Assembly (NCBI GenBank): GCA_028565635.1 | Contig: JAOXYB010034673.1 | Location: 1 to 14,035, forward strand | Reading direction: 5' to 3' | Length of the DNA stretch: 14,035 bases | Origin: Phoronis ovalis | Taxonomy: Eukaryota > Phoronida > Phoronidae | Part shown: in pieces, positions 8,001-14,035 of the stretch | How the letters are laid out: each line of letters starts with the position of its first letter | How positions within the stretch are numbered: the stretch's first letter is position 1 | Notes under the pieces: model-generated | What the model was told of the DNA's origin: nothing | Database searches by the model: none | The model's input: the letters and a program-made list of their open reading frames with translations, nothing else | Made by a program: the position numbers and the translations under genes

Positions 8001-11000
8001 AGGTTTAAATCTCCAGAATTCTTGACGCTTGATAGGAAAGGTGTTACTAGAACACCTAACAGATTTGGTACGCCAAAGAAGGAAATGTCTCAAAGGTACG
8101 TGGTAGTAATTCTAATACTTTATTTGGCACTTTATTTGTTTTTTTTCTATGAGAAGTTAGTATTCACATTGTGGGTAATGTAATTTATAGGTGATGGGAT
8201 ATGTAACATGTTTTGGCAGATTAAACTGAGTTTGTTTATATCTTGAATGACAAGTATCTTTAATATATGCAAATGTGACCCTTGGTATGATTTTGGACTC
8301 TAATGTTACCAAAAATATCAGAGATTGGTATTTACACTTTCCAGAAATTATATTTGGGGACATATGCGTCTCACAAATGTTTCCTTATTTCATGAATCAT
8401 CCGATATGAAGGGGTACGCACAAAGGGATTTCACACTTATGAACAATTATTCATGAAATATGGAAACATGTGAAATGCATATTTGTACCAGACCGTAATA
8501 AATTACTAGTCTTTAGCTAAGGACATAAATAGTCAGGTATTTAAGTTGAAGATGGTTTTTAAAAATAGGTTTTATTTTTGCCAATTTAAGTTTAATAATT
8601 TTGACTTCTGCTGCAATTTGAATGAATGCGCTAAATGTGCATAGTGTTAGTTATTGTAATTCTGGTTCTACAGGGAGAACTTAGATGCTTGGTTGACATC
8701 TAGAGGAAGAACACCCACTGCTTTTAGACATCTACATAGCTTTGGTGATCATCTGTCTGCGAAAAAGAAAGCAAAGTCAAATGGCAGAAAGTCTTCGGAG
8801 GCACCAGCTTCTATTTTAAAAGTGAATATGACACTTTTGTAGATTTCTTCTCTAAAGACAACAGAAAATACAATATTTCTATTTTCCAAGAATTTTTGTT
8901 TTATAAACAATGACCGAATTTGATTATTTTGTTGGTATGTCTTTTCGGATGGTATAAAGAAGAAGAACAACTCCCAGTCATGTATGTTAGGAGTACAATT
9001 ATTTTAAAAAATAGTAATGTGGAACATAATATTTTAGTCTGTGTTTGGTCTGTTACAATTATCTTAATAACTGAAAGATGTGTGAACTCATATCATACTT
9101 CCAATTGTAGCAATGCAAAGTATAAACCAAAGACAAAGCACGCTGCACAGCGTGACAAGAAAGTCTCATCTTAAAGCAACTACAGCATTTGAGGTTATAT
9201 ATTGCAAACTCCATGATTTTTCAGGTATTTAGCCAGCCACAGATTACTCTTGATGAACTTGATGTTCTTGTTACACATGTTTCTGATGACAAGCCACAAA
9301 AAACAACAGAATCTGTTATAAAATTGGAGTTGTGCAGTATATTAGACGAATGTTCAACTCTTTTTGAGGCAGTAAGTTTATTTTAATTATTAATGGCCGT
9401 ATACGTAAAATGCCAACTTCTACACACTGTCAAATATTCTAACAAATTCTGTAGTACTTTAACTTTATTTAACCTACTTCATATCCTGGTTTACCTATAG
9501 ATTGCTGCCTCACTGACATAAGACCATTGATTTTATTATTCTGTCATCATGGCAATAATATCCTCTCTCTAGACACTACAGAATTCCTGATTCCCCCAAG
9601 ACATCCTTGTAGTAAGTACTATTCTTTGGTTGTAATACATTGAAAGAAGGATATTCAGGGTCATACCCGTATAAAATGAGTTTTACTTACTTGTAAAGGT
9701 CACACGATAATCAAGTATTGCTAAAAATGTTTGAAGTTCAGTGTTTGATTTAACAATAGCAAATGTTTTTTTAGTTCTATATATTTTCATTTCTAGGGTT
9801 GTCCAGTAGAAGCTGTCATGCCCTGGCTGGATAATATCAAGGATACAATCCCTGAAGCAGTGCAGTCTGCACGATTCTGGGTTGTTCAAGCACACGTTAT
9901 GGAGGATTATGCAAATGACAGTGCAGTATTGGGTATTTTTGAAGAAGCTGTAAGAAATCGAGCCACAGTAAGTTAGATAATTGTCCGACTATAAAAATGT
10001 TGTATTGACTTGCTGTTGAAGAGATATAAATGCAGCGTAAATTAAAACATTCATTTACAATTCCACAATAAATTACAGTGATGTAAGTTTAAGTATATGC
10101 ATGATTGAAGCACAAAAATGTATTTATTGATATATTGAATTATTAGATTGTTAATTTTTACTTTCTAGCCCCCTGAAGAAGTTGCGCATGCTCTGAAAGG
10201 CTTTGTAGAGCGGATGACAGCTCGACAGCAAGCTGTGAAATATGCAGCACACACACCAGCAAGAAAATCAACAGAAGCTCGTATGAAATCTGAGGTGGAG
10301 CCTGAGAATATGTTCCAGTCATCTGCTATAAAATATATGTACACAGACACTACACCGTTCTTCAAGAGGTAACTCAATGTTTTTGCTGTAAATTCAAATT
10401 CAAACTTCTTGCTTAAGATTTTAACGGTGTCTCAAGTACTGTGGACTACATTTTGATCACTGGAGCTCAACCAAGTAGTCAGAGGAAAAATTGTCATCCT
10501 GATTCTGCAAGATTTATTTCCTAGGGACAAAGAAATATCAATAATAGGTCAGAAATTGGCTGTCACAATTGCGCAAAGGATGTATGCAAAGAGCCCAAAA
10601 CTTGTGGATATACACAACTCAAATAGATAGTTGCTGAATCAAAAACTAACAATGTAATTGCAACAAATCTCCAGTAATTTTACTATTTGAATGTACAAAT
10701 AAAATCATCAAAATGAAAATTCTATCCTATCTAACATATTATTGGGGTATATACAAATATTTGATCGTTTCAAGTATGGCTGACCGCTGATCATATTTGT
10801 TCCATAATTTTGTCATGGGCCTCTTCTCATCCTACACCATAAAACTTGGCAGACTTAAAGGATGAATAATCCGGAATCAAATTATTAATTGTTTCCAATA
10901 TGACTGACCGATGGGCATGTTTGTTCCACGATAAGTTGTCCATTTAGATATAACAATAATATGGAATCAAAGTTTTACTTGTTATGTCTCAAGACATAAT

Positions 11001-11418
11001 TCCGCGGAATTCCCTGTTAGCATAGGTATCTTAATAGAAATGAAGCTAAAAAAGAAGTTTGCATCTACCAGTATTACTGTTAAGATAGTTTTGCCCTGAC
11101 AAGTCAGTAGAAACGTTTACTTGTAACATTTGTATCATACTTGGATTGTTGTTTCCTCATATGTCACTATTTGGCACACCTGTAAATGGTTTTTATATTT
11201 GTAGAATTCGAAGCAGTGGTACTCTATATGAAGTAGACAGTCCATGTGCAGTTGTTACACCTGTTCGCCGTTCAACTCGACGTAGTCTGGCTTCGTTACC
11301 GAAAATGCTTCAAGAACATGACCTGTTAGTTGATGATCTAAGTGATTTGGATGCTGTTAAGAAGGAAAATTCATTATATAAAAACAATAAAGCTTTGTTT
11401 GAAGACACCAGTGAGTAA
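2013..11418 (+). CDS. CKAP2L: Cytoskeleton-associated protein 2 / 2-like (CKAP2 family), 11 exons, 786 aa
   Basis: Joining 2013-2028, 3048-3207, 4663-4758, 5085-5141, 5922-6012, 7035-8095, 8674-8821, 9225-9371, 9797-9967, 10169-10368 and 11205-11418 gives 2361 bases with no internal stop. An in-frame TGA two codons upstream supports the start. The N-terminus (LQKLESYKQKNLKSQ) resembles the family's basic KLQEY..KGK motif. A long Lys/Ser-rich middle (about 100-490) looks disordered. Residues 494-786 match the CKAP2 C-terminal domain: LDAWLTSRGRTP, ARFWVVQAHV, IFEEAVRNRATPPEEV, IKYMYTDTTPFF, VVTPVRRSTRRS and PKMLQEHDLLV. Vertebrate CKAP2 and CKAP2L bind spindle microtubules and centrosomes in mitosis and are CDK1 and APC/C targets. 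TPVRR (734-738) and KEN (769-771) are present here. Length is close to human CKAP2L. The family is confident; CKAP2 versus CKAP2L probably does not apply outside vertebrates. Confidence 0.88.
2029..3047 (+). other. CKAP2-like intron 1
   Basis: AT-rich intron from GTAAGT to TATACAG. It contains open frames on both strands with no recognisable protein features. I see no repeat or RNA gene in it. Confidence 0.65.
3048..3207 (+). CDS. CKAP2L: CKAP2-like exon 2 (N-terminal basic motif)
   Basis: The acceptor is TTATACAG and the donor is GTAAGT at 3208. The exon reads EEVLQKLESYKQKNLKSQ and then a Lys-rich stretch with KKKKSLPKGQAVDKN. The opening matches the N-terminal motif of CKAP2L. This exon is invisible as a plus-strand ORF because a stop follows directly after the donor. 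Confidence 0.82.
3208..4662 (+). other. CKAP2-like intron 2 (longest, 1455 bp)
   Basis: AT-rich DNA bounded by GTAAGT and TTGCAG. I see no coding segment that fits the frame between exons 2 and 3, and no recognisable mobile element. Confidence 0.6.
4663..4758 (+). CDS. CKAP2L: CKAP2-like exon 3 (96 bases, symmetric phase)
   Basis: The acceptor is TTTATTGCAG (AG 4661-4662) and the donor is GTTTGT at 4759. It reads GGRNLENVKPTSQVQLAQEN...INELPM. Phase continuity with exons 2 and 4 is exact. It is not recognisable by homology, so confidence rests on splice sites and phase. The length is a multiple of three, so skipping it would keep the frame. Confidence 0.65.
5085..5141 (+). CDS. CKAP2L: CKAP2-like exon 4 (57 bases, L..W basic motif)
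   Basis: The acceptor is ATTTTTATTAG and the donor is GTAATG at 5142. It reads DQLEKWRQEKKEKEQATS, close to the QLEEW..KGK type of motif in CKAP2 proteins. Both ends are the same phase and the length is a multiple of three, so it could be a cassette exon. Confidence 0.75.
5142..5921 (+). other. CKAP2-like intron 4
   Basis: AT-rich intron with a T12 run (5444-5455) and an A12 run (5761-5772). A plus-strand open frame at 5251-5475 is hydrophobic, low complexity and unsupported. Intron 3 (4759-5084) likewise holds nothing I can name. Confidence 0.6.
5922..6012 (+). CDS. CKAP2L: CKAP2-like exon 5 (basic linker)
   Basis: The acceptor is TGTACTTGCAG and the donor is GTGGGT at 6013. It reads KRKVLMPLGQANRTDRENKK...DAKNPVQ. 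KRKVLMPLGQAN resembles KKKKSLPKGQAVDKN of exon 2. It brings the frame to phase 0 for exon 6. Confidence 0.75.
6013..7034 (+). other. CKAP2-like intron 5
   Basis: Bounded by GTGGGT and TTTTAG. The long minus-strand frame from 7155 to 6754 runs across the intron and into repeat 1 of exon 6, so it is treated as a shadow. Nothing else is recognised. Confidence 0.6.
7035..7544 (+). repeat. Three tandem coding repeats in exon 6
   Basis: Copies are residues 141-195, 196-250 and 251-310 (7035-7199, 7200-7364, 7365-7544). Each has the order KKS...YSK..GVNK(R/K)Q...LQN..HKKP..S.E.K.SK.P.A. Copies 1 and 3 are closest in their first half; copy 2 lacks five residues after KKS. Copy 1 begins exactly at the exon border. 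Confidence 0.9.
7035..8095 (+). CDS. CKAP2L: CKAP2-like exon 6 (large repeat-bearing central exon)
   Basis: The acceptor is TTTATTTTAG (AG 7033-7034) and the donor is GTACGT at 8096. The exon encodes residues 141-494. It starts with three tandem 55-60 residue repeats (141-310), then a basic stretch (KKRIAKTKSLK), an acidic patch, two RRxSYT(L/V)E motifs, RRSVRFKSPEF (459-469) and RTPNRFGTPKKE. The region is Ser/Lys-rich and looks disordered, as expected for the middle of CKAP2 proteins. Candidate CDK sites include SPHPR and TPKK. Confidence 0.85.
8356..8490. mobile_element. Palindromic MITE-like element in CKAP2-like intron 6
   Basis: The arm 8356-8397 pairs with the reverse complement of about 8449-8490. 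The innermost 24 bases match at 22 positions (ATGTTTCC.TATTTCATGAAT), and the outer part matches with small gaps (ATATGC..TCACA). The spacer is about 51 bases. No coding capacity and no clear target-site duplication are seen. The rest of intron 6 (8096-8673) is featureless AT-rich sequence. Confidence 0.55.
8674..8821 (+). CDS. CKAP2L: CKAP2-like exon 7 (start of conserved C-terminal region)
   Basis: The acceptor is GGTTCTACAG. It reads ENLDAWLTSRGRTPTAFRHL, matching the family's LEEW..KGK(S/T) motif, then a basic stretch ending SSEAPASILK. The donor GTGAAT at 8822 is weak, but it is the one that keeps phase 0 into exon 8. Read-through would add VNMTLL and stop. Confidence 0.8.
8822..9224 (+). 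other. CKAP2-like intron 7
   Basis: Bounded by the weak GTGAAT donor and TTTTTCAG. A short open Lys-rich stretch after CCAATTGTAG near 9111-9173 looks exon-like but is out of phase with exon 7. Intron 8 (9372-9796) has nothing notable. Confidence 0.55.
9225..9371 (+). CDS. CKAP2L: CKAP2-like exon 8 (C-terminal domain, first helices)
   Basis: The acceptor is TTTTTCAG and the donor is a perfect GTAAGT at 9372. The 49 codons, phase 0 at both ends, read VFSQPQITLDELDVL...LCSILDECSTLFEA. CSILDECSTLFEAGC across the junction corresponds to the family's helix before the EGCPSE-type turn. Confidence 0.85.
9797..9967 (+). CDS. CKAP2L: CKAP2-like exon 9 (core of C-terminal domain)
   Basis: The acceptor is TCATTTCTAG and the donor is GTAAGT at 9968. 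It reads GCPVEAVMPWL, IPEAVQSARFWVVQAHV and LGIFEEAVRNRAT. These align with the family's paired-helix core (P..A...KFW...A.L and IYE.AI..GA.P). This is the strongest homology evidence in the gene. Confidence 0.9.
10169..10368 (+). CDS. CKAP2L: CKAP2-like exon 10
   Basis: The acceptor is TTACTTTCTAG and the donor is GTAACT at 10369. It begins PPEEVAHALKGFVERM, finishing the helical domain, and ends SSAIKYMYTDTTPFFKR, the family's IKY.V.TTP(Y/F) segment. It contains a TPARKS site. Confidence 0.88.
10369..11204 (+). other. CKAP2-like intron 10 with a diverged direct repeat
   Basis: Segments 10768-10814 and 10892-10940 are diverged copies about 125 bp apart. Both run TTTC.A.TATG.CTGACCG.TG..CAT.TTTGTTCCA followed by TTGTC. 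No coding segment fits between exons 10 and 11. Confidence 0.5.
11205..11418 (+). CDS. CKAP2L: CKAP2-like exon 11 (C-terminal tail and stop)
   Basis: The acceptor is TTTTTATATTTGTAG. It reads CAVVTPVRRSTRRS, then SLPKMLQEHDLLVDDLSDL, KKENSLYKNNKALFEDTSE and TAA. TPVRRS.R and MLQEHDL are hallmark C-terminal residues of CKAP2/CKAP2L. TPVR is a CDK1-type site and KEN an APC/C degron candidate. Confidence 0.9.
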
Positions 11419-11632
11419 TGTAGATTAAGAATCCATGAGGAGAAATTGTCAAAATTTCGAGTTGAAGTGACTGTTATGTTATTGCATTCTGGTACAGTGT
11501 AGCTGAGGAGTAGCAGCATGGTGACACAAAAATATATTTTACATGTTGCACCAGTTAAATGTGCTGCGACTTCTAAACTGCTCTGATAAATGTATGTTAA
11601 CTGCTTGTAGGTTTATGCTTGGAATCCTGCAT

Positions 11633-11638
11633 AATAAA
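11633..11638 (+). terminator. Poly(A) signal of the CKAP2-like gene
   Basis: AATAAA lies about 215 bases after the stop, followed about 15 bases later by GU-rich sequence (ATGTGTTC, then AGTGTTTAATG). Cleavage near 11650-11660 is expected. A second AATAAA at 11793-11798 is a possible distal site. Confidence 0.6.
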
Positions 11639-11659
11639 ACTTAGTTAGAGATGTGTTCA

Positions 11660-12935
11660 AAAGTGTTTAATGCAGGATTCTACGGAAATTTGTTTTAATA
11701 TTTTTTTTTAAAGGTTACTGTTCAAGACACCTTATTCAACTTTATTTTTTAATTTGAATTTTGGATAGTTAAATGATTTTAAAGGTAGACTAATAAAAGT
11801 ATACATTTTTGGAAAGTTACTCACCTAGTGATAATGAAAATTATGTAGTTTATTTATCTGTCATATGGTTATGTAATCAGTAAGGAGAAAATATGGGATA
11901 AAATCTTTTTCATTCAAAACATGAAATTTAAAAAAGGTACAAGTGCAACGACCCTGCAGATACAAAGCTGAAATCTGGCCAAAATTTACTTCAGCATAGA
12001 ACCCCAATATGGTGTCTCTCTGTATGAATCTAATTATAGCAAAGCTTCAGCTTTGTCTCTATAGTGGTGTCATTTAGATTTTTTTTTCAGTAAGTTTTTA
12101 ACAAAAATGGTCACACTGAGAATTAAATAATCAAATGTCACATAAGAAAAATGACTTATTTTAATTGTTCGAGTAAACTGTGCTGAACAGTACTGTAATG
12201 TGTTGAAGTTAAACCTGTAATTGTGTAGTGAACCCTTACTGGCACATGTAAATAGGATTATGTAAATATATAGACATGCTATGTACTGATTTAAAGGCAT
12301 ACTAATTTGGTAATAATCTATTATTTTTGTATACAAAGTAAAGTGCAGCTAAAAATTGAGCAAGGATTTCTGATATGGTATTGTTGATCAGTCATACACT
12401 ACCAGCAAAATTAGTAAAAAGATGTGTAAAAATAAACCAGACTGCTCTCATTCACCAGGTTGCCAAGATCAGTGGTAATCAAAATCATACATATAAAATG
12501 TTTATATGCTGGTGCCCCTCCCCCCCAGAAAAAATATACCTTTGCTAAAAAAATAACTACCATTATTTTCAAAAAGGTGTATGCCACAAATTACTAGAAT
12601 TCAATCTTCTTTAACATAAGTGACTTTAGAAAATGTTTGAAGATAAAATCATGTTTGGTGCCATTTGTAATAAATTTGTTTGCCTGAAGCTGAGCTTGAA
12701 GTTCGTGCCTTCTCATTCCTACGTCGAGCATTACTAGCAAAGGCTAAAAGCAATATCCTCGTTAGCCACAGCTAACATGAGGTTCTTACTACCTTTATAT
12801 GGCAAATATAGGCACTGACATTTACCATTGTTAACCTCAGATTTTATCCACTTTTAAACAAAACAATACTTTTTTCAGAACAAACAGCAATGTGCTTTAG
12901 ATTATACTTGTTTCTATACATATTTGTTTTGGCTG
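11660..12935. other. Intergenic region between convergent genes
   Basis: AT-rich DNA. A short C-rich stretch followed by GAAAAAATATACCTTT (about 12514-12545) resembles one unit of the MITE at 522-869. A plus-strand open stretch near 12690-12774 (AELEVRAFSFLRRALLAKAK) ends in TAA and cannot be assigned. No RNA gene is seen. Confidence 0.5.
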
Positions 12936-13247
12936 TTACATGTAACTACTAGATTTCTCAGAGCCTTGCTCTTGTATGGCTTTGCACACTGTTTTGATCA
13001 GACGAGTGGCGCCAGGCTCTCCACACTTATTGTAGCCATTAGGAAGGGAAGGAGCTTCTTCAAGATGTTGTCCTGTGTGCAGGAGCATCTCCCAGGATAG
13101 CAGGGTCTTATCTGCTTGCTCAGCTAATCCTGCAAGATAATGAAGAGCACACCAGAAATTATTCATAGAAAGCATTGATTTTTGAGATAGTTTACCCATG
13201 GTGTCCCACTTAGACATCAGTGATTTATTTTTGGTATTAAACGTATC
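12936..13247 (-). CDS. Exon-like segment A (C-terminal domain and stop)
   Basis: It is open for 103 codons after an in-frame TAA at 13250-13248. It contains MSKWDTM, SMNNFWCALHYLAGLAEQA, LSWEMLLH, ATRLIKTVCKAI and QEQGSE, and ends at TAA (12938-12936). The pattern NNF.C.LH.L.G.A..A, then T.RL..T.CKA...GSE, is one I recall from the same family. Confidence 0.55.
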   Translation of the reverse strand, partial: DTFNTKNKSLMSKWDTMGKLSQKSMLSMNNFWCALHYLAGLAEQADKTLLSWEMLLHTGQHLEEAPSLPNGYNKCGEPGATRLIKTVCKAIQEQGSEKSSSYM

Positions 13248-13299
13248 TTACTCACATTGTAAGTATGCTAAAAATATAGTAAGGCTGAATATCATTTAC

Positions 13300-13428
13300 C
13301 TAATATTTTTTTGCACATTGCACGAACCAACTTCCATGGACATCAACTCCATGTAAAGCAGGCAGATGTTATCAGTGTATCTTCCCTCTTCGAATGTTGT
13401 TATGTCTGTTATGGTGGAATTCAAGGAG
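13300..13428 (-). CDS. Exon-like segment B (GRYTDNI motif)
   Basis: It reads SLNSTITDITTFEEGRYTDN then ICLLYMELMSMEVGSCNV. TFE(E/N)GRY..(D/E)I....MEL..MNV is, as I recall, a repeated feature of the multicopy family. The acceptor ACCAG at 13430-13429 is weak. The donor GTAAAT at 13299 has no downstream partner that keeps the frame into segment A. Confidence 0.5.
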
Positions 13429-13549
13429 CTGGTCTTGACTTACTGCCAGAAATCTATAGTCAATTTATAGTCTTGTTAAATTCATCAATTCTCCTGGAAT
13501 AAAGGATAGAAATATTAGTACCGTTTGATTTATTTTAGTTATAGTTTAC

Positions 13550-13720
13550 CTAATTACTTCCAGGAGAAAGTTGGTATTCTTTATTTCCAGCTGGTCTACC
13601 CGATTCTGTAACTCCTGTCTACTGGTGGTACTGGTACTTAGTTTTTGTTGGGCAGGTGTTAACTTTAGCTTGAGATCGGAAGACTGGTCTTCATAATACT
13701 GTCTCATTCTTTTTGCATTT
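13550..13720 (-). CDS. Exon-like segment C (coiled coil)
   Basis: It reads NAKRMRQYYEDQSSDLKLKL, then QELQNRVDQLEIKNTNFLLE, with heptad-like Leu/Ile spacing. The donor is GTAAAC at 13549. The acceptor (AG 13722-13721) is poor in pyrimidines but gives the right phase after segment D. Confidence 0.5.
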
Positions 13721-13815
13721 CTTAGATCTGACTTAAATATAATATGAATACTTAAATAAAACTAATCAGTATAATTATAACTACACATGCAGTTTCAATA
13801 TTAGGAAATACTTAC

Positions 13816-13934
13816 TTGGTGTTATTGATAATTTCTTGTAAGGCAGTAACTTCCAGTCCCAAGATTCTTATTTTCACTCTGAAGCTAGCTGCAATGTTCA
13901 TGCAGGCAGGAGTGCAAATGATGTCTTTGTGGAG
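13816..13934 (-). CDS. Exon-like segment D of the right-hand gene (coiled coil start)
   Basis: It is open from LHKDIICTPACMNIAASF through RVKIRILGLEVTALQEIINN, ending at a perfect GTAAGT donor (13815). The acceptor may be TTGAGAACAG ending at 13935, because an in-frame TGA lies just upstream at 13943-13941. Confidence 0.45.
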
Positions 13935-13980
13935 CTGTTCTCAACGGAAATAAGTATCTAATGTACGGTAATTCTTCTCA

Positions 13981-14006
13981 ATTCGTACAACTCCATTATT
14001 CGTACA
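13981..14006. repeat. ATTCGTACA direct repeat with 17-bp period at right edge
   Basis: ATTCGTACA occurs at 13981-13989 and 13998-14006, followed by a C5/T5 run. It may be the edge of a dispersed element cut off by the window end. Confidence 0.4.
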
Positions 14007-14035
14007 CACCCCCTTTTTCAGATTTTATAATTTCT

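Larger units (their letters stand above)
12936..13940 (-). pseudogene. Uncharacterised coiled-coil / transposon-like gene, apparently internally deleted
   Basis: Four exon-like segments occur on the minus strand: 13934-13816, 13720-13550, 13428-13300 and 13247-12936. The first three join in phase (donors GTAAGT, GTAAAC, GTAAAT): a coiled coil, then TFEEGRYTDNICLLYMELM. The last encodes MNNFWCALHYLAGLAEQA, ATRLIKTVCKAIQEQGSE and a stop. From memory, these motifs belong to one multicopy family of uncharacterised invertebrate and fish proteins that I suspect derive from a transposase, where about 150-200 residues separate the two blocks. Here only about 50 bases separate them, and no phase-consistent splice joins them. 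I therefore call it decayed or internally deleted. An intact divergent gene is possible. The 5' part would lie beyond the right edge. Confidence 0.5.

Noticed and set aside
8749-8970. Minus-strand frame opposite exon 7
   Set aside because: Antisense shadow of a conserved CKAP2-like exon.
9111-9173. Exon-like Lys-rich stretch NAKYKPKTKHAAQRDKK after CCAATTGTAG
   Set aside because: It is out of phase with exon 7 (a join gives an early stop), ends in TAA, and has no family match.
12690-12774. Plus-strand open stretch AELEVRAFSFLRRALLAKAK ending in TAA
   Set aside because: Protein-like in composition, but short, with no convincing splice partner or family; noted only in the intergenic entry.
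13311-13502. Plus-strand 63-codon frame
   Set aside because: It is the antisense of minus-strand segment B, which carries the recognisable GRYTDNI motif.

Overview
This window is intron-rich, AT-rich eukaryotic nuclear DNA, most likely from an invertebrate animal; I cannot name the species. Evidence for this: coding sequence lies in short exons with GT..AG borders (many GTAAGT donors), there is a likely AATAAA poly(A) signal, there are MITE-like elements inside introns, and both recognisable genes are animal genes. Most long open frames are intronic or antisense shadows, so the real genes had to be assembled exon by exon.

Layout, left to right. (1) 238-1089, minus strand: the first two coding exons of an RBM4/Lark-type RNA-binding protein, encoding its first RRM. 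The gene runs off the left edge. A MITE-like element with terminal inverted repeats, G14/C12 ends and internal ~33-bp tandem repeats sits in its first coding intron (about 522-869). (2) About 1100-2012: a head-to-head intergenic region with three CCAAT boxes, probably a shared bidirectional promoter. (3) 2013-11418, plus strand: a complete 11-exon gene that splices in frame to 786 codons. Its N-terminal motif and its C-terminal exons match the CKAP2/CKAP2L family of mitotic spindle microtubule proteins. The large exon 6 carries three tandem copies of a 55-60 residue repeat, and intron 6 carries a palindromic MITE-like element. (4) About 11419-11655: 3' UTR and poly(A) signal, followed by roughly 1.3 kb of intergenic DNA. 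(5) 12936-13940, minus strand: four exon-like coding segments of an uncharacterised coiled-coil protein family, with the middle apparently missing. This is probably a decayed or internally deleted copy of a multicopy, possibly transposon-derived gene.

The CKAP2-like gene is the main content. Vertebrate CKAP2 and CKAP2L bind spindle microtubules and are controlled by CDK1 and APC/C. This protein keeps a TPVRR site and a KEN tripeptide at the C-terminus and adds an RSVRF motif resembling a PP1-docking site. CCAAT boxes upstream fit a cell-cycle promoter. I see no rRNA, tRNA, CRISPR array or prokaryote-type operon. All splice sites are my reading of the sequence and have no transcript support.
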